Assembly (NCBI GenBank): GCA_963772225.1
Contig: CAVYWD010000001.1
Location: 1-64,000, forward strand
From: CAVYWD01 sp963772225
GTDB lineage: Bacteria; Myxococcota; Myxococcia; Myxococcales; UBA5297
Length of the DNA: 64,000 bases
Direction of reading: 5' to 3'
The notes under the pieces were generated by a model that did no database searches, was not told the origin of the DNA, and worked only from the letters and a program-made list of their open reading frames with translations. Position numbers and translations under genes: made by a program. Position 1 is the first letter of the stretch. Each line of letters starts with the position of its first letter. Shown here in pieces: positions 56,848 through 64,000 of this stretch.

Positions 56848-58161
56848 ATGATCCCCCGCTACACCCGCGCCGAGATGGCGGCGCTCTGGACCCCGGAGGC
56901 CCGCTACAACCGTTGGCTCGAGGTGGAGCTCTACGCCCTGGAGGCCATGGTCCAGGAGGGCCTCGCGCCGGCGCAGGCCCTGGCCGCCTGCAGCGCCATG
57001 CCGGCCATCCAGGCGGCGGACGCCGAGCGCATCGAGGAGATCGAGCGGACCACCCGCCACGACGTCATCGCCTTCCTCACGTTCCTGGAAGAGCGCATCG
57101 GCCCGTCGGCCCGCTTTCTCCACCTGGGCATGACGTCGTCGGACGTGCTCGACACCGCGCTGGCGCTGCAGCTCAAGGCGGCCTGCGACCTCATCCTCCA
57201 GGGGCTCGGGAAGGCCATGCAGGCGGTGGAGCGCCGGGCCTTCGAACACAAACGCACGCCGATGATCGGCCGGTCGCACGGCATCCACGCCGAGCCCATC
57301 ACCTTCGGGCTCAAGCTCGCGGTCTGGTACGACGAGCTCGCGCGGCACCGCGACCGCATCACCGCGGCGAGGAGCCGCGTCGCTGTCGGCATGATCAGCG
57401 GCGCGGTGGGCACGTTCGCGCACCTGCCGCCGGCAGTGGAGGCCCACGTCTGCCGACGGGCCGGCCTGACGCCCGCGCCCGCCTCCACGCAAATCATCCA
57501 GCGCGACCGCCACGCCGAGCTCTTCACCGCGCTCGCGCTCGCCGCGAGCTCCATCGAGAAGTTCGCCGTGGAGATCCGCCACCTGCAGCGCACCGAGGTC
57601 CGCGAGGCGGAGGAGCCGTTCGGCCAGGGGCAGAAAGGCTCCTCGGCCATGCCCCACAAGCGCAACCCCATCCTCTCCGAGAACCTCACCGGCCTCGCCC
57701 GCCTGATGCGCGGCTGGGCGCTCTCGGCCATGGAGGACGTGCCGCTCTGGCACGAGCGGGACATCAGCCACTCCTCGGTCGAGCGGCTCATCGGCCCCGA
57801 CGCGACCATCGCGCTCGACTTCATGCTCGACCGGTTCACCCGGCTCGTCAGCGAGCTGCGAGTCTACCCAGAGCGGATGCTGGAGAACCTGGCGGCCCTG
57901 GGCGGCCTGGTGCACTCCCAGAGCGTGCTCCTGGCGCTCACGCTCAAGGGCGTCGACCGGCAGAAGGCCTACGAGATCGTCCAGCGGAACGCCATGCGCT
58001 TCTACGAGCAGAAGGCGCCGTTTCTGGCCTCGCTCAAGGCCGACGTCGACCTGGCGAAGCTCATGAGCCCCTCGGAGATCGAAGCCTGCTTCGACCTCGA
58101 GAAGCACTTGAGGCACGTCGACGAGATCTTCGCGAGGGTCTTTCCCAACAGCCGAGCGTGA
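56848..58161 (+). CDS. purB: Adenylosuccinate lyase
   Basis: 437 residues. The enzyme cleaves SAICAR and adenylosuccinate, releasing fumarate, in purine synthesis. Seen: RYNRWLEVELYALEAMVQ, the substrate loop TTRHDVIAFLTFLEERIG, HLGMTSSDVLDTALALQLK, MIGRSHGIHAEPITFGLKLA with catalytic His, and the fumarase/lyase signature GSSAMPHKRNPILSENL with the catalytic Ser. The length is that of the shorter bacterial form. A clear AAGGAG lies before the ATG. purC, the preceding pathway step, lies 750 bases on but on the opposite strand. Confidence 0.96.
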   Translation: MIPRYTRAEMAALWTPEARYNRWLEVELYALEAMVQEGLAPAQALAACSAMPAIQAADAERIEEIERTTRHDVIAFLTFLEERIGPSARFLHLGMTSSDVLDTALALQLKAACDLILQGLGKAMQAVERRAFEHKRTPMIGRSHGIHAEPITFGLKLAVWYDELARHRDRITAARSRVAVGMISGAVGTFAHLPPAVEAHVCRRAGLTPAPASTQIIQRDRHAELFTALALAASSIEKFAVEIRHLQRTEVREAEEPFGQGQKGSSAMPHKRNPILSENLTGLARLMRGWALSAMEDVPLWHERDISHSSVERLIGPDATIALDFMLDRFTRLVSELRVYPERMLENLAALGGLVHSQSVLLALTLKGVDRQKAYEIVQRNAMRFYEQKAPFLASLKADVDLAKLMSPSEIEACFDLEKHLRHVDEIFARVFPNSRA

Positions 58162-58202
58162 GAGCGCCTGGGCGCTCGGCGGGGGCGGGAGCGGAACAGG
58201 AA

Positions 58203-58268
58203 GCGGGGCGATGCCCCGCCGGGGGCTGAAGCCCCCGGCTACGCCTACGAAGCCCGCTGAAGCGGGCT
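58203..58268. repeat. REP-like triple-hairpin element
   Basis: Three adjacent palindromes: GCGGGGC-GAT-GCCCCGC, CCGGGGGC-tga-aGCCCCCGG and AGCCCGC-TGA-AGCGGGCT, with GCTACG between the last two. The pattern GCCCGCTGAAGCGGGCT with GGCTACG is typical of REP/RAYT-type elements scattered through many genomes. It lies behind purB. Confidence 0.7.
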
Positions 58269-58346
58269 GGGTAAGAAAGACAAAAGAATACGGCTCCGTT
58301 TTTCTATTCCCTCACTCTTTCTTTCCCAGCCGGCTTCCCACGCTTA

Positions 58347-58368
58347 GCCGGACCATTCATGGTCCGGC
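58347..58368. promoter_or_regulatory. 10-bp perfect palindrome upstream of the outer-membrane gene
   Basis: GCCGGACCAT and ATGGTCCGGC are separated by two bases, 64 bases before the ATG at 58,432. It may be an operator, or a stem that ends upstream transcription; no T run follows. Confidence 0.4.
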
Positions 58369-58431
58369 GGGGCGGCACGGCGTCCGGCCCGCCGGGCGCT
58401 ATAGTCGCGCCACTTCACGACGGAGGCTCGA

Positions 58432-58875
58432 ATGCACGCAAGGATTCGCGCAGCTCTCGCCGCTGCGGTGATCGCGGCGGCGCTCCTCGCGAGCGCGCCC
58501 GCGCGCGCGGCGCGGCTAGACCTGGGGCTCGGGGCCGGATACTGGTTCAACGAGGGTGGCGTGTTCGACGCCAACCTGACGCTCCGGGGCTGGGTGGCCG
58601 GCCCGCTCTCCGTGGGCGGGCGCCTGGGCGCCATGATCGCCACGAACCCGGCTCAGCTCGGCGTGCCCATCGACCTCCTCCTGCGAGTCTCCGTCGGCCG
58701 CGGCTACCTGGAGGGCACCGCGGGTCCGTGGATCCTCTTCAACCAGAGCGAGCCCATCCGAGCCCACGCCGCGTTCGGGTTCGGCATCCAGGCGAGCGCC
58801 GTGAGCGTGGGTCTGGAGATCGGGTGGCTGGACCCGGACCCCCAGCTCGCGCTGAGGGTGGCGTTCGCGCTGTAG
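58432..58875 (+). CDS. Small predicted outer-membrane beta-barrel protein
   Basis: 147 residues. A long signal peptide (AAAVIAAALLASAPARAAR) is followed by short amphipathic strands: LDLGLGAGYWFNEGGVFDANL, LRGWVAGPLSVGGRLGAMI, GTAGPWILFNQSEP and AAFGFGIQASAVSVGLEIGW, ending LALRVAFAL with a terminal aromatic-containing strand. Eight strands would make a small barrel like OmpA or OmpW domains. No function can be assigned. It converges with purC; the two stops are 37 bases apart. Confidence 0.7.
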   Translation: MHARIRAALAAAVIAAALLASAPARAARLDLGLGAGYWFNEGGVFDANLTLRGWVAGPLSVGGRLGAMIATNPAQLGVPIDLLLRVSVGRGYLEGTAGPWILFNQSEPIRAHAAFGFGIQASAVSVGLEIGWLDPDPQLALRVAFAL

Positions 58876-58912
58876 GGCCGGGTCGAGCGAGCGAGCCCGC
58901 GCCGAAGCCGGA

Positions 58913-59872
58913 CTAGAAGAGCCCCTTCGCCTTGAGCGCCTTCTCGATCCGCGGCCGCGGATTGCCGGCGCTCGACTCGAAGGTCTGCCCGGTGATCCGC
59001 TCGAAGGCGTTGATGTAGATGCGCGACGCGTCGGCGCGAACCTCGTCGGGCAGCGACGGCGGCGTGCCCTGGCCGGAGAACCCGCGCTCGCGGATGAGCC
59101 ATTGCCGCACGTTCTCCTTGTCGAGCATCTTCTGGTCCTCGCCGTTCGCGAAGCGCGCCGCGTACGAGTCCGCCTCCCAGTACCGGGAGGAGTCCATGGT
59201 GTGGACTTCGTCGATGAGCAGGAGCTGGTCTCCGTCCAGGCCGAACTCGTACTTCGTATCGACGAGGATGAGCCCGCGCGTCGCGGCCCACTCCTGCCCG
59301 CGGCGGAAGAGCGCTCGCGCCCGATCGCACACCTCGTCGAGCACGCGCTTCGTCACCAGGCCGCGCACGGCGATCTGCTCCAGGCTGATGGGCTGGTCGT
59401 GCGCGCCCACCTCGGCCTTGGTGGTAGGGGTGATGATGGGCGTCTCGAAGCGCTGGTCCTTCTTGAGCCCGCGGTCCAGGGCGATGCCATATGCGGCGGC
59501 GCCAGCGCCCTGCTGGTAATCGCGCCACAGACTGCCGGTCAGGTACCCGCGGATCACCAGCTCCACCGGCAGCGCCCGGCACGCGCGCACCACCATGACA
59601 TTGGGGTCCGGCACATCGACCACGTGATTGGGCGCGACGTCGCGGGTCTTGTCGAACCAGAAGGCGGCCGCGCGGTTGAGCACCTCGCCCTTGAACGGCA
59701 GCGTGCCGAGCACGTGGTCGAACGCGCTGATGCGGTCGGTGGTGACGATGACCAGGCGGTCGGCCTTGCGATAGGTGTCGCGCACCTTGCCGCGGTAGAG
59801 CTGGCCGAGCGCGGGGAGGTCGAAGCGATCGAGGGCGAAGGGGATTTGGCGTTGGATCTGCGCGGCGTCCAT
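58913..59872 (-). CDS. purC: Phosphoribosylaminoimidazole-succinocarboxamide synthase
   Basis: 319 residues. It joins CAIR and aspartate with ATP to give SAICAR, the substrate of PurB. Motifs: LYRGKVRDTYRKADRLVIVTTDRISAFD (nucleotide-binding start), LPVELVIRGYLTGSLWRDYQ, LILVDTKYEFGLDGDQLLLIDEVHTMDSSRYW with the SAICAR synthetase signature. Its size is that of the longer, roughly 300-residue form found in yeast and several proteobacteria rather than the 240-residue E. coli form. It is transcribed on the minus strand from a gap filled with palindromic repeats. Confidence 0.95.
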   Translation of the reverse strand: MDAAQIQRQIPFALDRFDLPALGQLYRGKVRDTYRKADRLVIVTTDRISAFDHVLGTLPFKGEVLNRAAAFWFDKTRDVAPNHVVDVPDPNVMVVRACRALPVELVIRGYLTGSLWRDYQQGAGAAAYGIALDRGLKKDQRFETPIITPTTKAEVGAHDQPISLEQIAVRGLVTKRVLDEVCDRARALFRRGQEWAATRGLILVDTKYEFGLDGDQLLLIDEVHTMDSSRYWEADSYAARFANGEDQKMLDKENVRQWLIRERGFSGQGTPPSLPDEVRADASRIYINAFERITGQTFESSAGNPRPRIEKALKAKGLF

Positions 59873-59948
59873 GAAGGCCTCCTTGGGGCGAGCGTCGAGG
59901 GGCAGAACCTAGCCAGAGACCCGCCGCTTTGGCCAGCGGAAGCCGCCT

Positions 59949-60112
59949 CATCCCCCGGCCCCTTCTCCGCAAAGCGGAGAAGGGGTGACTTGGGCGCGAC
60001 CCGTTGCGACGACTCGGAGAACCTTTGAGCATGAGCCGATCGTGTCTAGGTCCTTGTCGACCTCGGCGCTTGTCTCCCCTTCTCCGCAAAGCGGAGAAGG
60101 GGCCGGGGGATG
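59949..60112. repeat. Inverted pair of REP-like hairpins
   Basis: Two copies of CCCCTTCTCCGC-AAA-GCGGAGAAGGGG (59,959-59,985 and 60,076-60,102) are flanked by CATCCCCCGG on the outer left and CCGGGGGATG on the outer right, so the copies face each other about 90 bases apart. This arrangement is that of a BIME or REP doublet. It fills most of the 307-base gap between purC and the methyltransferase gene; no gene lies in the gap. Confidence 0.7.
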
Positions 60113-60179
60113 AGGCCCCTCGCCTTCGGCGCGGCCGCGTGATACCTCGGCTCCTTTTACGCCGCATGGAGGAGAGCCC

Positions 60180-60905
60180 TTGGATCTGGCGCGCGTCAGG
60201 TTCGTCCTGGACAAGGTCCGACACCCCGACAACCTCGGCAGCGCCCTGCGCGCGATGAAGAACTCGGGGCTCGCGCGCATCGCGCTCTCGGACCCGCACG
60301 CCCACGAGTTCGATCGCGCGCGGCGGATGGCGACCGACGCCGAGGACCTCCTGGATCACCTGGAGGTGGTGAAGGACCTGCCAGTGGCCGTGGCCGGCGC
60401 GACGCTCGTCGCCGGGACGACCTCCCGCGCGCCCGAGGGGCGCCCCACCCTGTGGCTGCGCGAGTTCGTCGCCCAGGCCTCCGCCGAAACCGACGCGGGC
60501 GGCGAGGTCGCTTTCGTCTTCGGCAACGAGCAGCGAGGCCTCTCGGACGCCGAGCTCGACCACTGCCACGTCGTGGTGAACATCCCCACGGCGCCCGCCA
60601 AGCCCTCCATCAACCTGGCGCAGGCCGTGATGCTCACCGCGCACGAGTGCTATGTGGCGTCACTCGCTCCGCGCGCGCCCGCGGCTCGGCCCTTGCCCGC
60701 CAATGCAGGGCTCTTGGAGGCGCTCTACGGCAGGATGCGCTCCGCGCTCCTCGCCTCTGAGTTCTTGAATCCCCAAAACCCCGACGCGATCCTGTCCGAG
60801 CTGAAGCGGCTCATCGAGCGCGCCGGCCCCAGCCAGCGCGAGGCGGAGCTGCTCCTGACCGCCTTCAAGCACCTCGAGCGGCGCTGCTCAGGGCCGAAAC
60901 GCTGA
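60180..60905 (+). CDS. SPOUT-family RNA 2'-O-methyltransferase (TrmJ/TrmH type)
   Basis: 241 residues starting with TTG after GGAGGAG. The trefoil-knot methyltransferase fold is clear: RVRFVLDKVRHPDNLGSALRAMKNSG (motif 1), EVAFVFGNEQRGLSDAELDHC (motif 2) and IPTAPAKPSINLAQAVMLTAHE (motif 3). It methylates ribose in tRNA or rRNA. The C-terminal 70-residue helical extension (LYGRMRSALLASEFLNPQNP, ELLLTAFKHLERR) matches TrmJ, which acts at position 32 of tRNA, so that is the best guess. It stands alone between repeats and the convergent small gene. Confidence 0.9.
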   Translation: MDLARVRFVLDKVRHPDNLGSALRAMKNSGLARIALSDPHAHEFDRARRMATDAEDLLDHLEVVKDLPVAVAGATLVAGTTSRAPEGRPTLWLREFVAQASAETDAGGEVAFVFGNEQRGLSDAELDHCHVVVNIPTAPAKPSINLAQAVMLTAHECYVASLAPRAPAARPLPANAGLLEALYGRMRSALLASEFLNPQNPDAILSELKRLIERAGPSQREAELLLTAFKHLERRCSGPKR

Positions 60906-61078
60906 TGAGGGAGAGAGCCCGGGCCTCCGGGCAGAAGGAGCGAGCTTGGCAGCTCTTGGGCGCAGCGCCGAAGTGAACGACGCCGGGCGCACGCTCAGGG
61001 CACCCCGCGAGCGGGCCCGCTTTCGCGAGCCGGCGCTCGGGGCGACTTTGGCTAAAGGCGGCCTGCTATTAGAACGGC

Positions 61079-61403
61079 TTACGCGGCGGCCGGCGCAGGA
61101 GCGGCCGGAGCGGCGCTTTCCTTCTTGCCGGCCTTCTCGTTGTAGTGAGTCTGGCAGAGGCCGTCCTTGAACTGCTTCTTCGTGCACTTCTCGGTCGTGC
61201 ACGGCGTGTAGCGGGCCTTGGGAAGCTCGCCGGCGCGCCACAGCTGGTAATGGAAGTAGCAATAGCCCTTGGCGCGGTAGGCCCGCTTGCAGCCTTCGAA
61301 TCTTGCAGGCCTTCTTGCCCCCGCCCTTCACGGGCCGCTTCCACTTCTTGACCTGGGAACCCTTGTGCTTCTTGGTCTTCGCTGCCGTCTCGGTCTCAGC
61401 CAC
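61079..61403 (-). CDS. Small basic Cys/His protein (one frameshift)
   Basis: 108 residues once one surplus T near 61,305 is removed. It starts at GTG after GGAGAG: MAETETAAKTKKHKGSQVKKW, a Lys-rich front. Then come ACK, EGCKRAYRAKGYCYFHYQLW and TPCTTEKCTKKQFKDGLCQTHYNEK, two similar C-x2-5-C...C-x2-H units that could each hold a metal ion. It ends in an Ala/Pro tail. I know no named family; it resembles short Cys/His-repeat proteins of myxobacteria (inference). In the uncorrected frame it gives a 171-residue nonsense protein running past the stop. Confidence 0.65.
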
Positions 61404-61499
61404 GGAATGCTCTCCTTCGCTCGTTTGCGACCTTCAGTCGCCGACCTGTATCCAAAGGCGTGGGGTGATACCCGATTGGCCGCGCGGCTACAAGGGGCT

Positions 61500-62900
61500 T
61501 CACGGCTTGCGCAATCCCAGGAAGACGGTCTCTTCTCCTCGGCGAAGCACCAGGCGGGCGACGGTGCCGCTGTCGACGCGCCCGATGGCGCGGGTGAGCG
61601 CGGACGGCGTATTCACCTCGGCGTCGTCGACCTTGAGGATGACGTCTCCGCGCTGAACGCCCGCCTGCGACGCCGCCGAGCCGGGCTTGACCTCGCGCAC
61701 CGCCGCGCCGAAGGGGAGCGCCAGCCCCGCCGAGCGGGCGATGGGCACGTCCACCTCCTTGACGACCATGCCCAGCTCCAGCGGCTGCGGGACGCTCGCG
61801 ACCGGCTCCGCCTCCGGCATCGGCGCGAGCTGGAGCGTCAGCTGCTCGGCGCGCCCGCCGCGCAGCACGGTCACGGGCACCGAGCGGCCGGCGCCGCCCA
61901 CGGCCGCCAACCAGCGCAGGCGCTGCGCGTCCTCGACGCGGTTGCCGTTGAACGAGGTGATGACGTCCCCGACCTTCACCCCCGCCTTGGCGCCCGGCGC
62001 CCCGTCGACGACCTCCGAGACCAGCACGCCCGCCTGGTCCTTGCTCAACCGGTAGCTCCGGGCGATCTCCGGGGTGAGGTCCTCGACGGTCACCCCCATC
62101 CAGCTCCGGCGCACGCGTCCTTCGTGGAAGAGCTGCGGGAGCACGTGCTTGGCCATGTTGATGGGGATGGCGAACCCGATGCCCTGGCCGACCGCGTTCA
62201 CTGCGTTGGCGATGGCCACCACCTCGCCGCGGCTGTTGAGCACCGGGCCGCCGCTGTTGCCGGGGTTGATGGAGGCGTCGGTCTGCACGTAGTCGTAGTA
62301 GCCGTCGTGGCCTGCCGGCATCACGTCGGTCCGCCCCTTGTAGCTGACCACCCCCACCGTGATGCTGTGGGCCAGGCCGTACGGGTTCCCGATGGCCGCC
62401 ACCCACTCCGCCACCTGCAGCTCGTCGGAGTCGCCCAAAGGCAGCGTGGCGAAGGTCTCGCCCTCCTCGGGGTCGACCTTGATGAGGGCGACGTCGGTCT
62501 GCCGGTCCGAGCCGATGACCCGGCCGAAGTAATCGCGCCCATGCCCGCTCACGAGCGCGGTGACCGTCAGCTTGCTCGCCCCCTCCACGACGTGGGCATT
62601 GGTGACGAGGTAACCGTCGGGGTGGATGAAGAACCCGGAGCCGAGGCCCTTCTGCTCGTCGCTCTTGTGGGGGTCGAGCAGATCTTTGATGGGGTCCTCG
62701 CTCTTCTCGGCCCGCTGGAGCGTGGACACCGCCACCACCGCCGGGCTCGCGCGCTGGGCGATGCGCGTGAAGTCCGGCAGGCTCGCGGCCTTCTCACTCC
62801 GCGGAAGGCTCTTGGAGCTCACCTCCTGCCAGAGCGGGGCGGCGCCGGCCGCGAGCGGCAGGGCGGCGGCGAGTCCTATCCATCCGAAGCGCAGGGCCAT
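61500..62900 (-). CDS. HtrA/DegP-like serine protease with two PDZ domains
   Basis: 466 residues from ATG 62,900. A leader (GWIGLAAALPLAAGAAP) exports it to the periplasm. The S1C protease domain shows the triad: His in YLVTNAHVVEGA, Asp in RQTDVALIKVD, Ser in INPGNSGGPVLNSRGEVV. PDZ1 (WMGVTVEDLTPEIARSYRL, GVLVSEVVDGAPGAKAGVKVGD) and PDZ2 (GAAVREVKPGSAASQAGVQRGD) follow. It handles misfolded envelope proteins. An unbroken frame connects it upstream to FHA sequence, but this arises from a one-base error there; the genes are separate, 47 bases apart. Confidence 0.93.
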   Translation of the reverse strand: MALRFGWIGLAAALPLAAGAAPLWQEVSSKSLPRSEKAASLPDFTRIAQRASPAVVAVSTLQRAEKSEDPIKDLLDPHKSDEQKGLGSGFFIHPDGYLVTNAHVVEGASKLTVTALVSGHGRDYFGRVIGSDRQTDVALIKVDPEEGETFATLPLGDSDELQVAEWVAAIGNPYGLAHSITVGVVSYKGRTDVMPAGHDGYYDYVQTDASINPGNSGGPVLNSRGEVVAIANAVNAVGQGIGFAIPINMAKHVLPQLFHEGRVRRSWMGVTVEDLTPEIARSYRLSKDQAGVLVSEVVDGAPGAKAGVKVGDVITSFNGNRVEDAQRLRWLAAVGGAGRSVPVTVLRGGRAEQLTLQLAPMPEAEPVASVPQPLELGMVVKEVDVPIARSAGLALPFGAAVREVKPGSAASQAGVQRGDVILKVDDAEVNTPSALTRAIGRVDSGTVARLVLRRGEETVFLGLRKP

Positions 62901-62947
62901 CGGCGAGTCCCCCAAACCACCATGGTAGAGACGGCCCGCCCGGCGCG

Positions 62948-63959
62948 CTACGTGAGGAAGATGGCGAACAGCACGAACAGCGTGAACAGGACGGCGCCCA
63001 CTACCACTCCGAGCTCGACGAGGTTCCTCACCCGCTCTTTGCCCGTCCCCGGCCATCGCGCGCGGACCGCCGCCGGCGGCTCGGCTGTCTCCCCTGCCGG
63101 GGCGTCGCCCACCAGCGCAGGCGCGGCCTTTGCGGCGGCCGGAGGCGCTTCGGGGGTCGGCGCGGGAGGCTCCTCCGGCTCGAACGGCGCCGGGGGCTCG
63201 CTGGGAGCGCGGGTCTTCGCGGCCAGGTCGGGGATGGCCTCGAGGGCGGGCGGCGTGGGTTCGCGGACGGCGCCGGGGTCGATGAACAGGAAGCGCGCGG
63301 CGCCGATCTCCGATCTCGTCTCGGTCGGCGAGGCGCACCTCGGCGACGGCCTTTCGATTCACGCGCACGCCGTTGCGGCTGCCCAAGTCTTCGAGGTGGG
63401 TCCCGCTCCAGTCGCGGCGGATGCGCGCGTGGCGCCGCGAGACGAGCTCGTCGTCGAGCATGACGTCGACGCCGGGCTCCCGGCCGATGACGAGCTCCTG
63501 AGCCTCGCGGAGCTCGAAGCGCCGGCCCTCGAGCGGGCCGTTCATGGCGCGCAGGAACGCGGTCTCGGTGGCGAGGTCTCGAAGCGCGCCCTGCACCTCG
63601 CGCTTGGCGATGAACGAGGTGGGCTCCTGCGCATCGGCCGAGGCGGCGGCGACCGCGCCGAAGGTCAGATCGTACGGGCCGACCGAGAGCACGTCGCCGT
63701 CGCGCAGGAGCTTTTTCTCCTTGGCGGGCAGCACTTCCCCATTGATGCGCGTGCCAAAGGAGCTCCCCAGGTCGGCGACGAAGTACAGCGCGCCCTCGCG
63801 AACGATGCTCAGGTGGCGGCGCGACACCGACGCGTCGGGGAGCAGCACCTGACAGACCTTGTCGCGGCCCACCGCAATGGCGTCCTCGCGGACGACCACT
63901 TCCTGCGGCTCCGCCGGCCCAGTCTGGGCCTTCGATTGAACGAGGAGTCGAAATGGCAT
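62948..63959 (-). CDS. Double FHA-domain membrane protein (one frameshift)
   Basis: 337 residues after removing one surplus base near 63,310-63,320. FHA domain 1 lies at about 25-105 (AVGRDKVCQVLLPDASVSRRHLSI, DLGSSFGTRINGEVL), FHA domain 2 at about 140-220 (VIGREPGVDVMLDDELVSRRHARI, DLGSRNGVRVNRKAV), each with the GR, SRRH and NG phosphothreonine-binding residues. After the frame fix: EIGAARFLFIDPGAV, a Pro/Ala/Glu linker, and a C-terminal membrane helix (LVELGVVVGAVLFTLFVLFA). It reads phosphoproteins made by Ser/Thr kinases, which myxobacteria have in number. It probably forms an operon with the protease gene. Confidence 0.82.
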
Positions 63960-64000
63960 GGCGGCTCTCGCGCGGCCCCTACTCGGAGCGGAGGAGCTTC

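Noticed and set aside
55585..58116. An 843-residue minus-strand frame opposite the kinase homologue, binding protein and purB
   Set aside because: It is the antisense of well-supported genes in very GC-rich DNA and has no recognisable domain. The same holds for the long antisense frames at 41,904-44,462 and 58,704-60,644.
61500..63959. A single 819-residue FHA-HtrA fusion protein
   Set aside because: The continuous frame comes from one surplus base near 63,315 and absence of stops in high-GC DNA. The protease has its own start and signal peptide, and the FHA protein has its own C-terminal membrane helix in the shifted frame.

Overview
The window looks like two unrelated bacterial genomes joined end to end. 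Bases 1 to about 29,405 have moderate GC. They encode secreted polysaccharide-active enzymes, proteins with long Thr/Pro-rich linkers and C-terminal beta-sandwich domains like surface-sorting domains, TPR proteins, a FecR/outer-membrane pair, a PilZ protein and ispE. That style fits an uncultured Gram-negative environmental bacterium from one of the candidate phyla that carry TPTPT-rich surface proteins (inference). From about 29,410 to the end GC is very high and the content is myxobacterium-like: a MoxR/Bat operon, a LysM lytic transglycosylase, a Cys-rich lipoprotein fused to an Rhs protein, a protein kinase homologue with a zinc ribbon, FHA and HtrA-type proteins, purB and purC. At 29,404-29,410 an alpha/beta hydrolase gene is cut in its C-terminal third and, within a few bases, an Rsm22-type methyltransferase begins at its SAM-binding motif. 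Two genes truncated at one base plus an abrupt composition change is best explained by a chimeric assembly.

Many genes on both sides carry single-base frameshifts after which the same conserved protein continues in another frame. They affect the PIN toxin and its antitoxin, GH44, a 109-aa protein, GH74, a TPR membrane protein, a spermidine synthase-like protein, the EF-G homologue, the NHL-Rhs giant, a small Cys-rich protein and an FHA protein. ispE carries a compensated pair. I read most of these as sequencing indels rather than pseudogenes and annotate the genes across them.

Left part, 1-29.4 kb: a broken toxin-antitoxin pair (0.1-0.7 kb); a hairpin repeat; a GH44 endoglucanase/xyloglucanase (1.4-3.5); a 109-aa and a 277-aa unknown; a GH74 xyloglucanase (5.1-8.6); a polytopic membrane protein with a TPR tail (8.7-11.3); a PilZ protein; a secreted repeat protein (12.1-12.9); on the minus strand a spermidine synthase-like membrane protein, an outer-membrane protein, a FecR protein and a choice-of-anchor L protein (13-19.4); then an AraC regulator, a sialate O-acetylesterase-type esterase with two binding domains (21.7-24.1), a polysaccharide deacetylase (24.3-26.0), a TPR protein, ispE and the cut hydrolase. 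GH44, GH74, the esterase and the deacetylase together suggest breakdown of acetylated hemicellulose such as xyloglucan. GH44 and the esterase share a closely similar beta-sandwich module.

Right part, 29.4-64 kb: Rsm22 fragment, ADP-ribosylglycohydrolase remnant, EF-G-like GTPase, lytic transglycosylase, Fis-type HTH protein, moxR-DUF58-bat operon (36.5-45.2), then a lower-GC stretch (45.2-54.2) with a membrane glycosyltransferase, an NHL/Rhs lipoprotein of about 2,130 residues and an overlapping Sel1-repeat gene that looks like a toxin-immunity end. High GC resumes with a receiver-domain protein, a probable pseudokinase overlapping an ABC-type binding protein, purB, a small outer-membrane protein, purC, a SPOUT RNA methyltransferase, a small Cys-rich protein, an HtrA-like protease and a double-FHA membrane protein. 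REP-like hairpin repeats occupy several gaps. I saw no rRNA, tRNA, CRISPR array or insertion sequence.
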